Source: an uncultured Prevotella sp. (GTDB lineage Bacteria > Bacteroidota > Bacteroidia > Bacteroidales > Bacteroidaceae). Taken from it: a DNA stretch of 64,000 nt. The notes under the pieces were generated by a model. That model was not told where the DNA came from. It saw only the letters and a program-made list of their open reading frames with translations, and made no database searches. The DNA lies in NCBI GenBank assembly GCA_946999045.1, contig CAMQBR010000005.1:1-64000 (forward strand), in the 5' to 3' direction. Shown piece by piece: positions 27,408-35,841 of the stretch. Each line of letters begins with the position of its first letter. Position 1 is the first letter of the stretch. The position numbers were made by a program, and so were the translations under genes.

Positions 27408-28328
27408 ATGCTATTAAGTATCATTGTTCCCGTTTATAAAGTAGAGCAAACCTTGGAAAGGTGTGTAGATAGTATATTACACCAAACCTACCATCAATGG
27501 GAGATGATATTGGTAGATGATGGTTCGCCAGATAATTGTCCTTCTATTTGTAATCGTTATGCAATGAAAGATTATCGAATAAGGGTAATTCATCAGCCTA
27601 ATAGCGGACTGAGTGCGGCACGCAACGCAGGGATAAAAATAGCAACGGGAGAGTATATCACCTTTGTTGATAGCGATGATTATGTGTGCAAGGATACATT
27701 TTTACAATTGATGAATATTGTGTCTACACAACCAGACATTGACATTCTGGAATATCCTATGACGCAAATTTACAAGCATAGTAAACGGTGCAAACAACTT
27801 AATTTCATACCACAAAAGTACCACGATATGCTTAATTATTGGCTTATAGGAAAGGCTTACCTACATACCTATGCATGGAATAAGATTTATAAGCGCACAT
27901 TATTTGGTCAAGTAAGCTATCCCATTAACACTGTTTTTGAGGATGTACATACCTTGCCCCTGTTATTAAAACTTTGCAAATGTGTAGCAACAACTAATAA
28001 AGGACTGTACTATTATTGCAACAATCCGCAAGGTATTACGGCAATGGCACAGGGTAAAGAACTGAACCAGCTGCTGCAAGCTCATATAGATGTGCTTAAA
28101 AATCCAGAACTGGCATACAGGAAAGGCTTTGTTACTTATTATGCACATGTACTTAACATACAGCTGGATGTGTATGAGCAAACAGGCGATATCCCTATTT
28201 TACCTCCTTTTCATCGTAATGAAGAAAAGAATATACCAATAAAAATAAAACTCTTAAACCTTATAGGACTTCAACGCTTATGCCAACTGAACCAATTTAT
28301 ACACAAGGTGTATCGAAGAAGCCATTAG
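27408..28328 (+). CDS. Glycosyltransferase family 2
   Basis: A 306-residue GT-A transferase starting MLLSIIVPVYKVEQTLERCV. The nucleotide-sugar site is VDDGSPDN (37-44), and the metal-binding DSD motif is at 88-90 in FVDSDDYV. I reject the longer frame, whose 48 extra residues read through an AT-rich leader containing the -7 box. The C-terminal 200 residues are variable, so donor and acceptor cannot be inferred. Its last 49 bases overlap the next gene. Confidence 0.88.
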   Translation: MLLSIIVPVYKVEQTLERCVDSILHQTYHQWEMILVDDGSPDNCPSICNRYAMKDYRIRVIHQPNSGLSAARNAGIKIATGEYITFVDSDDYVCKDTFLQLMNIVSTQPDIDILEYPMTQIYKHSKRCKQLNFIPQKYHDMLNYWLIGKAYLHTYAWNKIYKRTLFGQVSYPINTVFEDVHTLPLLLKLCKCVATTNKGLYYYCNNPQGITAMAQGKELNQLLQAHIDVLKNPELAYRKGFVTYYAHVLNIQLDVYEQTGDIPILPPFHRNEEKNIPIKIKLLNLIGLQRLCQLNQFIHKVYRRSH

Positions 28329-29257
28329 TTAGCTTCATTGTACCTATTTATAATTTGCCAGCTTCTTTGGTTACAGAATGTTTAGATAGTATTCTTACCT
28401 TGTCGCTTGACGCAAACGAGTGCGAAATCATTGTGGTAGATGATGGCTCTTCAGCTCCTTTACTCAATGATTTATGTGAATATTGGAATAGAATAATTTA
28501 CATAAGGCAAACAAACAGAGGCTTATCTGAAGCTCGCAATACAGGTATGCGCTTGGCTCAAGGCAAGTATATACAATTTGTTGACGGTGATGATGCACTA
28601 TTATCCTTTGTTTATGAGCACTGTTTGGACATGATACGTTATCATGATGCTGATGTCGTGGTATATAATTTTGTACGAACCAAACAGCAAAAAACAGCGT
28701 ACGATGTACAAGGTCCGATGTTGGGTAGCGAGTATATGAGCAAAAAGAATTTACATGCTTCGGCATGCTGCATACTATTTAAGCAAAGTTTATTACAAGG
28801 CTTGCAGTTTACCCAAGGATTATTGAACGAAGATGAGGAGTTTACGCCCCAACTGATACTGAGTGCAAACAAACTATACGAAACCAATGCAAGGGCTTAT
28901 TATTACAGAAAGCGGAAAAATTCGTGTACTACAAGAAAGGATACCAAAAATAAGATTCAACGTTTGCACGATACATTGTTCATTATCTTGAAGTTTCAAT
29001 CTCAGTTAGATGCACTACCCCTCATGGAACGTAATGCTTTGCAGCGACGCATTGCACAGCTAACAATGGACTATATATATAATGTGGCACAATACACGCA
29101 TAGCATAGAGCATCTTAACAAGTCAATAGAAGAGTTAAAAACCAAGGGACTTTATCCGCTGCCCAATAAGAAATATACTAGAAATTATTCTTTGTTCAGA
29201 CGATTTATTCAGACAAAAATAGGACGAAGAATGTTAATTTTGATGGCATTAAAATGA
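28280..29257 (+). CDS. Glycosyltransferase family 2
   Basis: A 325-residue GT2 enzyme: SFIVPIYNLPASLVTECLDS at the N-terminus, VVDDGSS near 52-58 and a DGD metal site at 102-104 in FVDGDDALL. The start overlaps the previous gene by 49 bases. A later ATG (residue 90) would remove the active site, so the overlap is probably real. It is followed by a 4-base ATGA overlap with the third transferase, so the three are likely one transcript. Confidence 0.88.
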   Translation: MPTEPIYTQGVSKKPLVSFIVPIYNLPASLVTECLDSILTLSLDANECEIIVVDDGSSAPLLNDLCEYWNRIIYIRQTNRGLSEARNTGMRLAQGKYIQFVDGDDALLSFVYEHCLDMIRYHDADVVVYNFVRTKQQKTAYDVQGPMLGSEYMSKKNLHASACCILFKQSLLQGLQFTQGLLNEDEEFTPQLILSANKLYETNARAYYYRKRKNSCTTRKDTKNKIQRLHDTLFIILKFQSQLDALPLMERNALQRRIAQLTMDYIYNVAQYTHSIEHLNKSIEELKTKGLYPLPNKKYTRNYSLFRRFIQTKIGRRMLILMALK

Positions 29258-30357
29258 GAATATTATTGTTAGGCGAATACAGTAATGTGCACTGGACTTT
29301 GGCAGAAGAACTGCGACAATTAGGACATGAGGTTACAGTGGTATCGAATGGCGATTTTTGGAAAAACTATCCACGAGACATCAACTTGTCAAGAACATAT
29401 ACAAAATTAGGTGGCATTAGCTACATGATAAAGCTGTATAGTCTGCTACCACGTCTAAGAGGGTATGATGTGGTACAGATTATCAACCCTATATTCCTTG
29501 AAATAAAGGCTCAACGTATCTTACCTATTTATAAATATTTGCGAAAACATAACAAAAAAATGTTTTTGGCAGCGTATGGTATGGACTATTATTGGGTGCA
29601 TACATGCTGTACAGCCATGCCATTAAGATATAGTGACTTTAATATGGGGCGTGAATTGAGAAATACAAAGGATGCCTTAAAAGAGCGAAAAGACTGGATT
29701 GGAACAGACAAGCAATGGCTCAACGAATATATTGCACACGATTGTGATGGCATCATCGCTGGACTTTATGAATATTGGGCATGTTATCAGCCTTTGTTTC
29801 CAAATAAGACAACATTTATACCATTCCCTATTAAATGTATACATACTAAAAATAAGGCTAATACATTAAGCATTTATAGTAAAATAAAGCTATTTATTGG
29901 TATCAATAAAGAGCGATCTGAGTATAAAGGAACGGATATTATGCTATCTGCAGCACAAGCTATTGCTAAAAAATATCCTGCAAAAGTAGAATTAAGAATT
30001 GCTGAAAGTGTTCCTTTTTCACAATATAAAGAGATGATGAATGGGGCAGATGTCATACTTGATCAGTTGTATAGTTATACTCCTGCCATGAATGCTTTAG
30101 AAGCTATGAGTAAAGGTATTATCTGTATTGGTGGGGGTGAGCCAGAAAATTATGCTATTTTGCACGAACCACTCTTGCGACCTATCATAAATGTAGAACC
30201 AAATGAAGAGAGTGTATACTATGAATTGGAACAGCTAATACAACATCCTGAACGAATTGTGCTGTTAAAACAAGAGAGTATAAGATATATTAAAAAGCAC
30301 CACGATGATGCGAAAGTAGCTCATCAATACATAGATTTTTATCAAAAGTCCTTATAG
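29254..30357 (+). CDS. Glycosyltransferase (GT-B fold, family 1/4-like)
   Basis: A 367-residue protein with the GT-B start MRILLLGEYSNVHWTLAEEL and a C-terminal half carrying EYKGTDIMLSAAQ, ADVILDQLYSYTPAMNALEAM and GGGEPENY, which resemble the donor-binding domain of GT4 enzymes. The usual E-x7-E pattern is not clear. It is the last gene of the transferase operon and ends just before a perfect hairpin. Confidence 0.8.
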   Translation: MRILLLGEYSNVHWTLAEELRQLGHEVTVVSNGDFWKNYPRDINLSRTYTKLGGISYMIKLYSLLPRLRGYDVVQIINPIFLEIKAQRILPIYKYLRKHNKKMFLAAYGMDYYWVHTCCTAMPLRYSDFNMGRELRNTKDALKERKDWIGTDKQWLNEYIAHDCDGIIAGLYEYWACYQPLFPNKTTFIPFPIKCIHTKNKANTLSIYSKIKLFIGINKERSEYKGTDIMLSAAQAIAKKYPAKVELRIAESVPFSQYKEMMNGADVILDQLYSYTPAMNALEAMSKGIICIGGGEPENYAILHEPLLRPIINVEPNEESVYYELEQLIQHPERIVLLKQESIRYIKKHHDDAKVAHQYIDFYQKSL

Positions 30358-30374
30358 GTAGACGTAAAAAAAAA

Positions 30375-30420
30375 AGTAAAAATTAGATTAGATATTAATT
30401 ATCGTAATCTAATTTTTACT
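30375..30420 (-). terminator. Terminator between convergent glycosyltransferase and nadE genes
   Basis: A perfect 16-bp stem (AGTAAAAATTAGATTA and its complement) with a 14-base loop. The A-tract at 30367-30375 gives a T-tail on the minus strand, so it serves nadE best. On the plus strand the right arm itself carries TTTTT and may also stop the glycosyltransferase transcript. Confidence 0.75.
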
Positions 30421-30443
30421 CCTGTATTCAAATTATATCTGGT

Positions 30444-32504
30444 TTACAAAGCCTCACACTCTTCTATCCACAATCTTCCTATGGCATCGGTAGGCATACG
30501 CCAATCACCACGCGGACTTAAACTTACGCTGCATACTTTAGGACCATCTGGTAGGCAAGAACGCTTGAACTGCTGTGTAAAGAATCGCTTAAAAAATGTA
30601 GTTAACCACTTCTTTATTGTTGCTTCGTCATAATATTCAGCTGTAGCTTGGGCATTGTTCTTGTTATTTATATCTCTCTGCAATGCTGGTTTGGTAAACG
30701 CTTTCTTTGCCAACATAAAGATTTTACGTGGACGAAAACCAAAGCGCAGTACGTAATAAAGGAAGAAATCGTGCAACTCGTAGGGTCCAACCAAATTTTC
30801 TGTCTTCTGCTTGATATCACCATTCTCATCTGCAGGCGTTAACTCTGGCGAGATGGGTGTGTCTACTACATCCTGCAAAATCTTGCAAATGGTGCTGTTA
30901 TCAGCAAAATGATTGGCATAATAACTAACCAAATAGCGCATTAAAGTCTTGGGTATGCCAGCATTAATACCATACATAGACATATGGTCTCCATTGTATG
31001 TAGCCCATCCTAAAGCCAGTTCTGACATATCACCCGTACCAACAACAATACCATTATACTGATTACTTATATCCATCAATATTTGTGTGCGCTCACGAGC
31101 CTGACTATTTTCGTAGGTTACATCGTGCTGATTGATGTCGTGCCCTATATCCTTAAAATGCTGTTTTACACTATTGCGAATGCTAATTTCTTTGATTGTA
31201 ACTCCTAATTGCTGCATCAATGCTATCGCATTGTTATGGGTTCGGTTGGTAGTTCCAAAACCTGGCATGGTAACACCGATGATACCTTTGCGGTTAAGTC
31301 CCAACTTATCGAAACTCATTACAGAAACCAACAGAGCTAAAGTAGAGTCTAACCCTCCGCTAATGCCCACCACAGCACACTTGGTATGGATATGTGAAAG
31401 GCGTGTTGCCAACGCCATGGTTTGTATATTCAATATCTCATTGCAGGTGTCGGCCATATCCTCGTCGGTTGGAATAAATGGGTGCGGATTAACTTCACGC
31501 TCTAAAGCAAATGTATTGTTGTGTTCTACATCTAAACAAGAAATGTAATGAATAGAACGATCACTGTTATAGATAGCGAACTCGTTAGGACTAATGCTCT
31601 TAGCATAGCCATGTTGGTTAGTATATCGCTTGAGCCGGCGCTGCGCATTGACGTAAGTAGAATTGGTACGACGCTCAGTTCGCAACATTTCTACATCTAT
31701 TTGAGCTGTTTGTATCTGTCCCTCCATGGTGAAACGATTACCTTCAGCCAAGAGTTCACCATTCTCATAAATCAATCCATTGCCTGCATAAACAAGATCT
31801 TGCGTGCTTTCCCCAAATCCGCAAGCTGCATATACATAGCCCGTAATGGTACGAGAGCTCTGTTGTGAGAGCAAACGTTTAAGGTATTGATACTTATCAA
31901 CAATGGCATCACTGGCAGAAAGGTTAAAAATAAGGTCGGCACCTGCCAGTGCCAAAGTATTACTTGGAGGTATGGGGCCCCACACATCTTCACATATCTC
32001 AATACCAAACTGCACACCTGTATCGGTAACATATATCTGAGGATCGTGCGTTACTAGTACTGTTTGTCCAGCAAAGCGTATGGTAGTCTCCTTCAAATCC
32101 TGTGAAGAAGCAAACCATCGCTTTTCATAAAACTCCTTGTAATTGGGCAAATAAGTTTTGGGAACAATGCCTAATATCTGTCCTCGCTGAATAACGGCAG
32201 CACAATTGAGCAAAATATCGCCTACGGCAACGGGTAATCCTACAATGCTGATAACATCTAAAGTACGTGTAAAGTCGAGTAAATGCAAAATAGATTGTTC
32301 TGCAGCATCTAACAATATTTGCTGTTGAAACAAGTCCTGACAAGAATAAGCGGTAATGCCTAACTCTGGAAAGACAACAATTTCAACATTTTGTTCTTTG
32401 GCTTGCTTTATCTGAAGCATAGTTTGCTCAACGTTATACGTACAGTCTGCAACCTTTACCAAAGGCACAGCGCAAGCCACTTTTATAAATCCATTGTTCA
32501 TCAT
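30444..32504 (-). CDS. nadE: Glutamine-hydrolysing NAD+ synthase
   Basis: A 686-residue two-domain enzyme that amidates deamido-NAD to NAD using glutamine. Residues about 1-290 are a nitrilase-type glutaminase with the Glu in FPELG, a Lys in KTYLPNYKEFYE and the nucleophilic Cys in GIEICEDVW. Residues about 330-680 are the ATP pyrophosphatase synthetase with the SGGLDSTLALL loop. Length and domain order match the long NadE form. It is the last gene of the minus-strand run, 27 bp after the Smr gene. Confidence 0.95.
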   Translation of the reverse strand: MMNNGFIKVACAVPLVKVADCTYNVEQTMLQIKQAKEQNVEIVVFPELGITAYSCQDLFQQQILLDAAEQSILHLLDFTRTLDVISIVGLPVAVGDILLNCAAVIQRGQILGIVPKTYLPNYKEFYEKRWFASSQDLKETTIRFAGQTVLVTHDPQIYVTDTGVQFGIEICEDVWGPIPPSNTLALAGADLIFNLSASDAIVDKYQYLKRLLSQQSSRTITGYVYAACGFGESTQDLVYAGNGLIYENGELLAEGNRFTMEGQIQTAQIDVEMLRTERRTNSTYVNAQRRLKRYTNQHGYAKSISPNEFAIYNSDRSIHYISCLDVEHNNTFALEREVNPHPFIPTDEDMADTCNEILNIQTMALATRLSHIHTKCAVVGISGGLDSTLALLVSVMSFDKLGLNRKGIIGVTMPGFGTTNRTHNNAIALMQQLGVTIKEISIRNSVKQHFKDIGHDINQHDVTYENSQARERTQILMDISNQYNGIVVGTGDMSELALGWATYNGDHMSMYGINAGIPKTLMRYLVSYYANHFADNSTICKILQDVVDTPISPELTPADENGDIKQKTENLVGPYELHDFFLYYVLRFGFRPRKIFMLAKKAFTKPALQRDINNKNNAQATAEYYDEATIKKWLTTFFKRFFTQQFKRSCLPDGPKVCSVSLSPRGDWRMPTDAIGRLWIEECEAL

Positions 32505-32531
32505 AATGGGGATGAAATGTAAAAGTATGTA

Positions 32532-33704
32532 TTATTTAATAGTTACTTGTGTCGCTCCGTATCCGTATTCCTGAAAACTTGCATCTTGATACTGATACTT
32601 TTTGTACCGATAATTCAAATCATTGATGATGGCACGCCTTAATACGCCTTCACCTTTTCCATGAATAAAGACGATGCGCTGTCCTCTTTTGTGAGCATAT
32701 TTCGTAAGCGTTTCGCGGAATTTATCCATCTGATAATTGAGAATATCCGTAGCACTCATACCTGCAGTTGTTTCTAATAAGCAATCAGCATGCAAGTCTA
32801 CCACTACAATATCCTCATCTCCACGATGCTTTATTTGGTAAGGATTACCATTTTTCTTATTATTTTCATAGCGACGAACGTAACTATCTCTATTATTATG
32901 TTCAAATGTTTGAGTATTATTATCTTTCTTTTCTTGGTGATACATTTCAGCTTTTAGCTGCTTAGCATCAACTACCAGCGGACGAGTTACTTTGTCGTTC
33001 TCAACAATAGTATAGAGAAGAGCAGGCTGTTCAAAGAAGTCATTGTCTTGAAAAGTATTTAGCTTGTAGAATTTTACAGGATCTATTCTAAACTGAACAT
33101 CTATCGTAGGCTTTAAGATAAAAGCCTTTTCACGCTTGTATGCCATAAGTTGAATGGCAATATGCCCCAACTTATTTAATACATCTCTGCCAAACTCTTC
33201 TATAAACTCTTTGGTGTTGGGTTCTACTTCCATAGAAGTTTTGAAGTTCCAATTTTGACCTTCGGCAGTAAGATATGCAAAATGAACGTAGTAATTGCTG
33301 TCGTTAACAAAATAACATTCAAAGCGAGTATTGGTTACATTTTTTATATCAATAGGAACAAAGGCAAGATAACAACTTAACAAGTTACCGCCTTTGCGCT
33401 CTTCAATGGGTGCATGAAATATAAATTCTTTGTCAGCAGGAGTTTTCTCCTCTCCATCTTTTTCTTCGTCATCAAGCGTTGGATGACATAAAGCCTGTTT
33501 AACAGAAGTTGTTTTATGAGTAGTTGGTTTTACTACATTAGTAATGCTGTAATCATCATTCTGCACACAAATAATTTCATTGGCAGGAGTTGGTATTTGG
33601 AAGCCGTCTTCATCTTCGACCAAAACGATGTTCTTACCTTGGAAACCTGCAATTACTCCCCCACCAGATTCGCTCAAAAATCGTACTTTATCACCTATTT
33701 TCAT
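32532..33704 (-). CDS. DUF2027 protein with C-terminal Smr domain
   Basis: A 390-residue protein. The N-terminal 50 residues form a small beta domain (KIGDKVRFLSESGGGVIAGF), and the middle (about 95-260) is the DUF2027 region. The last 80 are an Smr domain with VVDLHADCLLE and the FIHGKGEGVLR loop. Smr domains are nicking nucleases or RNA-processing modules, best known at the end of MutS2. The role of this Bacteroidota architecture is not established. Confidence 0.85.
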   Translation of the reverse strand: MKIGDKVRFLSESGGGVIAGFQGKNIVLVEDEDGFQIPTPANEIICVQNDDYSITNVVKPTTHKTTSVKQALCHPTLDDEEKDGEEKTPADKEFIFHAPIEERKGGNLLSCYLAFVPIDIKNVTNTRFECYFVNDSNYYVHFAYLTAEGQNWNFKTSMEVEPNTKEFIEEFGRDVLNKLGHIAIQLMAYKREKAFILKPTIDVQFRIDPVKFYKLNTFQDNDFFEQPALLYTIVENDKVTRPLVVDAKQLKAEMYHQEKKDNNTQTFEHNNRDSYVRRYENNKKNGNPYQIKHRGDEDIVVVDLHADCLLETTAGMSATDILNYQMDKFRETLTKYAHKRGQRIVFIHGKGEGVLRRAIINDLNYRYKKYQYQDASFQEYGYGATQVTIK

Positions 33705-33793
33705 TGTTATCTTATTTTATAAATATTTTGTTAACTTGTTAACCCAAAAACTTATTAATTTATGAGCCCGTTAACTAAAAAACTTATTAATTA

Positions 33794-35095
33794 TCACGGA
33801 ATAAGTATGCTGCTATCTCCATAACTCAAAAAACGGAAGTTATGCGATAATGCATAATCATAGATAGTACGCCAATCTCCATGTACAAACGCACTAACCA
33901 ATAAGATTAAAGTACTCTCAGGCTGGTGAAAATTGGTTACCAACATCTTGACAATCTTATATTCATATCCTGGTGCAATAATGATTTGGGTAGAGCTGTG
34001 TAATGCCTTTAGATCGTTGCGTTCTAAATAATCAAGCACATTTTGTATGGCTTGCATAGAAGTAATGCCGTCTATAAGATTTCCATCTAGCTTTTCTATT
34101 GTTCCGTGTGCATTCTTTCTTTCATAAGGAGTCCACTGCTTTACGTGCAAATCCTCTTCAGAAGCATCAGGATGCGACTGCAAATATACGCCCATATAAT
34201 ACAAGCTCTCTAATGTACGCACGCTGGTTGTACCCACTGCAATAGCTTCTGCATTGTGCTTTAGTAGTTTTTCTAACGTTTGTCGGTGTACACAAATATA
34301 CTCAGTGTGCATATCGTGTCCCACTATCTCTTCTGTTTTTACAGGCTTAAACGTTCCAGCCCCCACATGAAGCGTAACCTCTTCTCGGTCAATATCCCAT
34401 TCATCTAAAGAATGTAACACCTCATCTGTGAAATGAAGCCCTGCTGTTGGTGCAGCAACAGACCCTTTTATTTTGGAATATACTGTTTGATAAGTGGTTT
34501 TATCGCTTTCTTGTGTTTCTCTGTTAAGATAAGGTGGAATAGGAAGTTCACCCATTGCATCCAATATCTCAGCAAAACTAATTTCCTTATCATCCCAATC
34601 AAAATCAATCCAATGGTGTGTAGAAGGCGTTTGTTGCCCACCCAATACCAAAGAATGATGAACGCAACTTTTATCTTCTCTGCGTGTAACAGTTAGTACC
34701 AAAGATTGACCTTTAACAGTGTATTCACGTCTCAAATAACCCTCTTTCCATTTCTTCTGGTTTCCAATCATGCAATACCAAGAGCAATGACCTTTGGTTT
34801 GGAAGATTAATTCGTAATCGGTTGGATCGGCTGGCTCCATCAAAAAGACTTCTATCAAAGCACCTGTTTCCTTGCGAAAGTGCATACGTGCTTGAATAAC
34901 CTTGGTATTGTTAAATACCATTAAAGCACCATGAGGCAAATAATGTGCAAGATTATAAAAGACATCTTCGCCTACTTTACCTTTTTGATACACTAAAAGT
35001 TTACTATGGTCGCGCTGCGCTATCGGGAATTTTGCTATCCTTTCATCTTGCAAATCATAGTGATAATCACTGATATGTATGTGTTTTGTATCCAC
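33794..35095 (-). CDS. queA: SAM:tRNA ribosyltransferase-isomerase (long form)
   Basis: QueA transfers the ribosyl part of SAM to 7-aminomethyl-deazaguanine in tRNA to make epoxyqueuosine. The start DYHYDLQDERIAKFPIAQRD, the central GSVAAPTAGLHFT, the VTLHVGAGTFKPV segment and the C-terminal FHQPESTLILLVSAF are diagnostic. At 433 residues it is longer than E. coli QueA (356), with additional sequence around 110-150 and 300-340. The start codon is GTG; no ATG is available nearby in frame. Confidence 0.93.
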   Translation of the reverse strand: MDTKHIHISDYHYDLQDERIAKFPIAQRDHSKLLVYQKGKVGEDVFYNLAHYLPHGALMVFNNTKVIQARMHFRKETGALIEVFLMEPADPTDYELIFQTKGHCSWYCMIGNQKKWKEGYLRREYTVKGQSLVLTVTRREDKSCVHHSLVLGGQQTPSTHHWIDFDWDDKEISFAEILDAMGELPIPPYLNRETQESDKTTYQTVYSKIKGSVAAPTAGLHFTDEVLHSLDEWDIDREEVTLHVGAGTFKPVKTEEIVGHDMHTEYICVHRQTLEKLLKHNAEAIAVGTTSVRTLESLYYMGVYLQSHPDASEEDLHVKQWTPYERKNAHGTIEKLDGNLIDGITSMQAIQNVLDYLERNDLKALHSSTQIIIAPGYEYKIVKMLVTNFHQPESTLILLVSAFVHGDWRTIYDYALSHNFRFLSYGDSSILIP

Positions 35096-35117
35096 TGAAT
35101 GATATTTTTTATATTTT

Positions 35118-35816
35118 TTATGTAAATAAAATCAACGAACGAAAAATGGCATAAATGAGAATAAGTACGAATACTAATACTACCATGTCAATATCTTTTA
35201 TATTATATCCTGTGCAAGTATATTGACTTGATATATAATTTGTTTTAGTTTCTACACTTGTATAGGCTCTTTTAAATAAGAAATAACTCAAGAAACCTAC
35301 ACAAGTACCCCAAACAAGTCCTATAAAAACATCACTTGGATAATGTACGCCTAAGTACAAACGTGTATAGGCATTGAGCAAAGCCCAAACCAATAAAAAC
35401 GTATTTAGCAGTTTACTTCTTACCAAAAGACAAATAAAAATGGCAACAGAAAGTGTATTTGATGTGTGTCCTGAAAAGAAACTATACGACCGAGGTCGAT
35501 AGTTATTAACCACATCTACTTGATATTTCAAAAACAAGTCGTTACAAGGACGAACTCGTTCTATCAAAGGTTTAAAGGTGGCATCGGCAAGTCCAGATGA
35601 AAGCAACAAGCACAATATTACAAATCCAAAGATTAAGAGTATTTGAGACATGGTTTCATTGTTTTTTACCACCATATATATAAGTGCCACATACAACGGA
35701 ATCCATGTAACAAAGGATGTAAAGGTCATCATCATTCCATCTAAGAATAACGAATCAGAACCATTAAATATGCTCAATATTTGCTGGTCAAGTTGTATGA
35801 GTATTTGTAAATCCAC
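35118..35816 (-). CDS. PAP2-family membrane phosphatase
   Basis: A 232-residue integral membrane protein with six hydrophobic segments and the three PAP2 acid-phosphatase motifs: KPLIERVRPC, SFFSGHTSN and RLYLGVHYPSD. Members remove phosphate from undecaprenyl pyrophosphate, phosphatidate or lipid A; the substrate cannot be told here. The start is GTG. It lies 25 bp after the BatD-BatE gene and 22 bp before queA. Confidence 0.88.
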   Translation of the reverse strand: MDLQILIQLDQQILSIFNGSDSLFLDGMMMTFTSFVTWIPLYVALIYMVVKNNETMSQILLIFGFVILCLLLSSGLADATFKPLIERVRPCNDLFLKYQVDVVNNYRPRSYSFFSGHTSNTLSVAIFICLLVRSKLLNTFLLVWALLNAYTRLYLGVHYPSDVFIGLVWGTCVGFLSYFLFKRAYTSVETKTNYISSQYTCTGYNIKDIDMVVLVFVLILIYAIFRSLILFT

Positions 35817-35841
35817 CGCTAAAATGATTGATTATTTGTTC

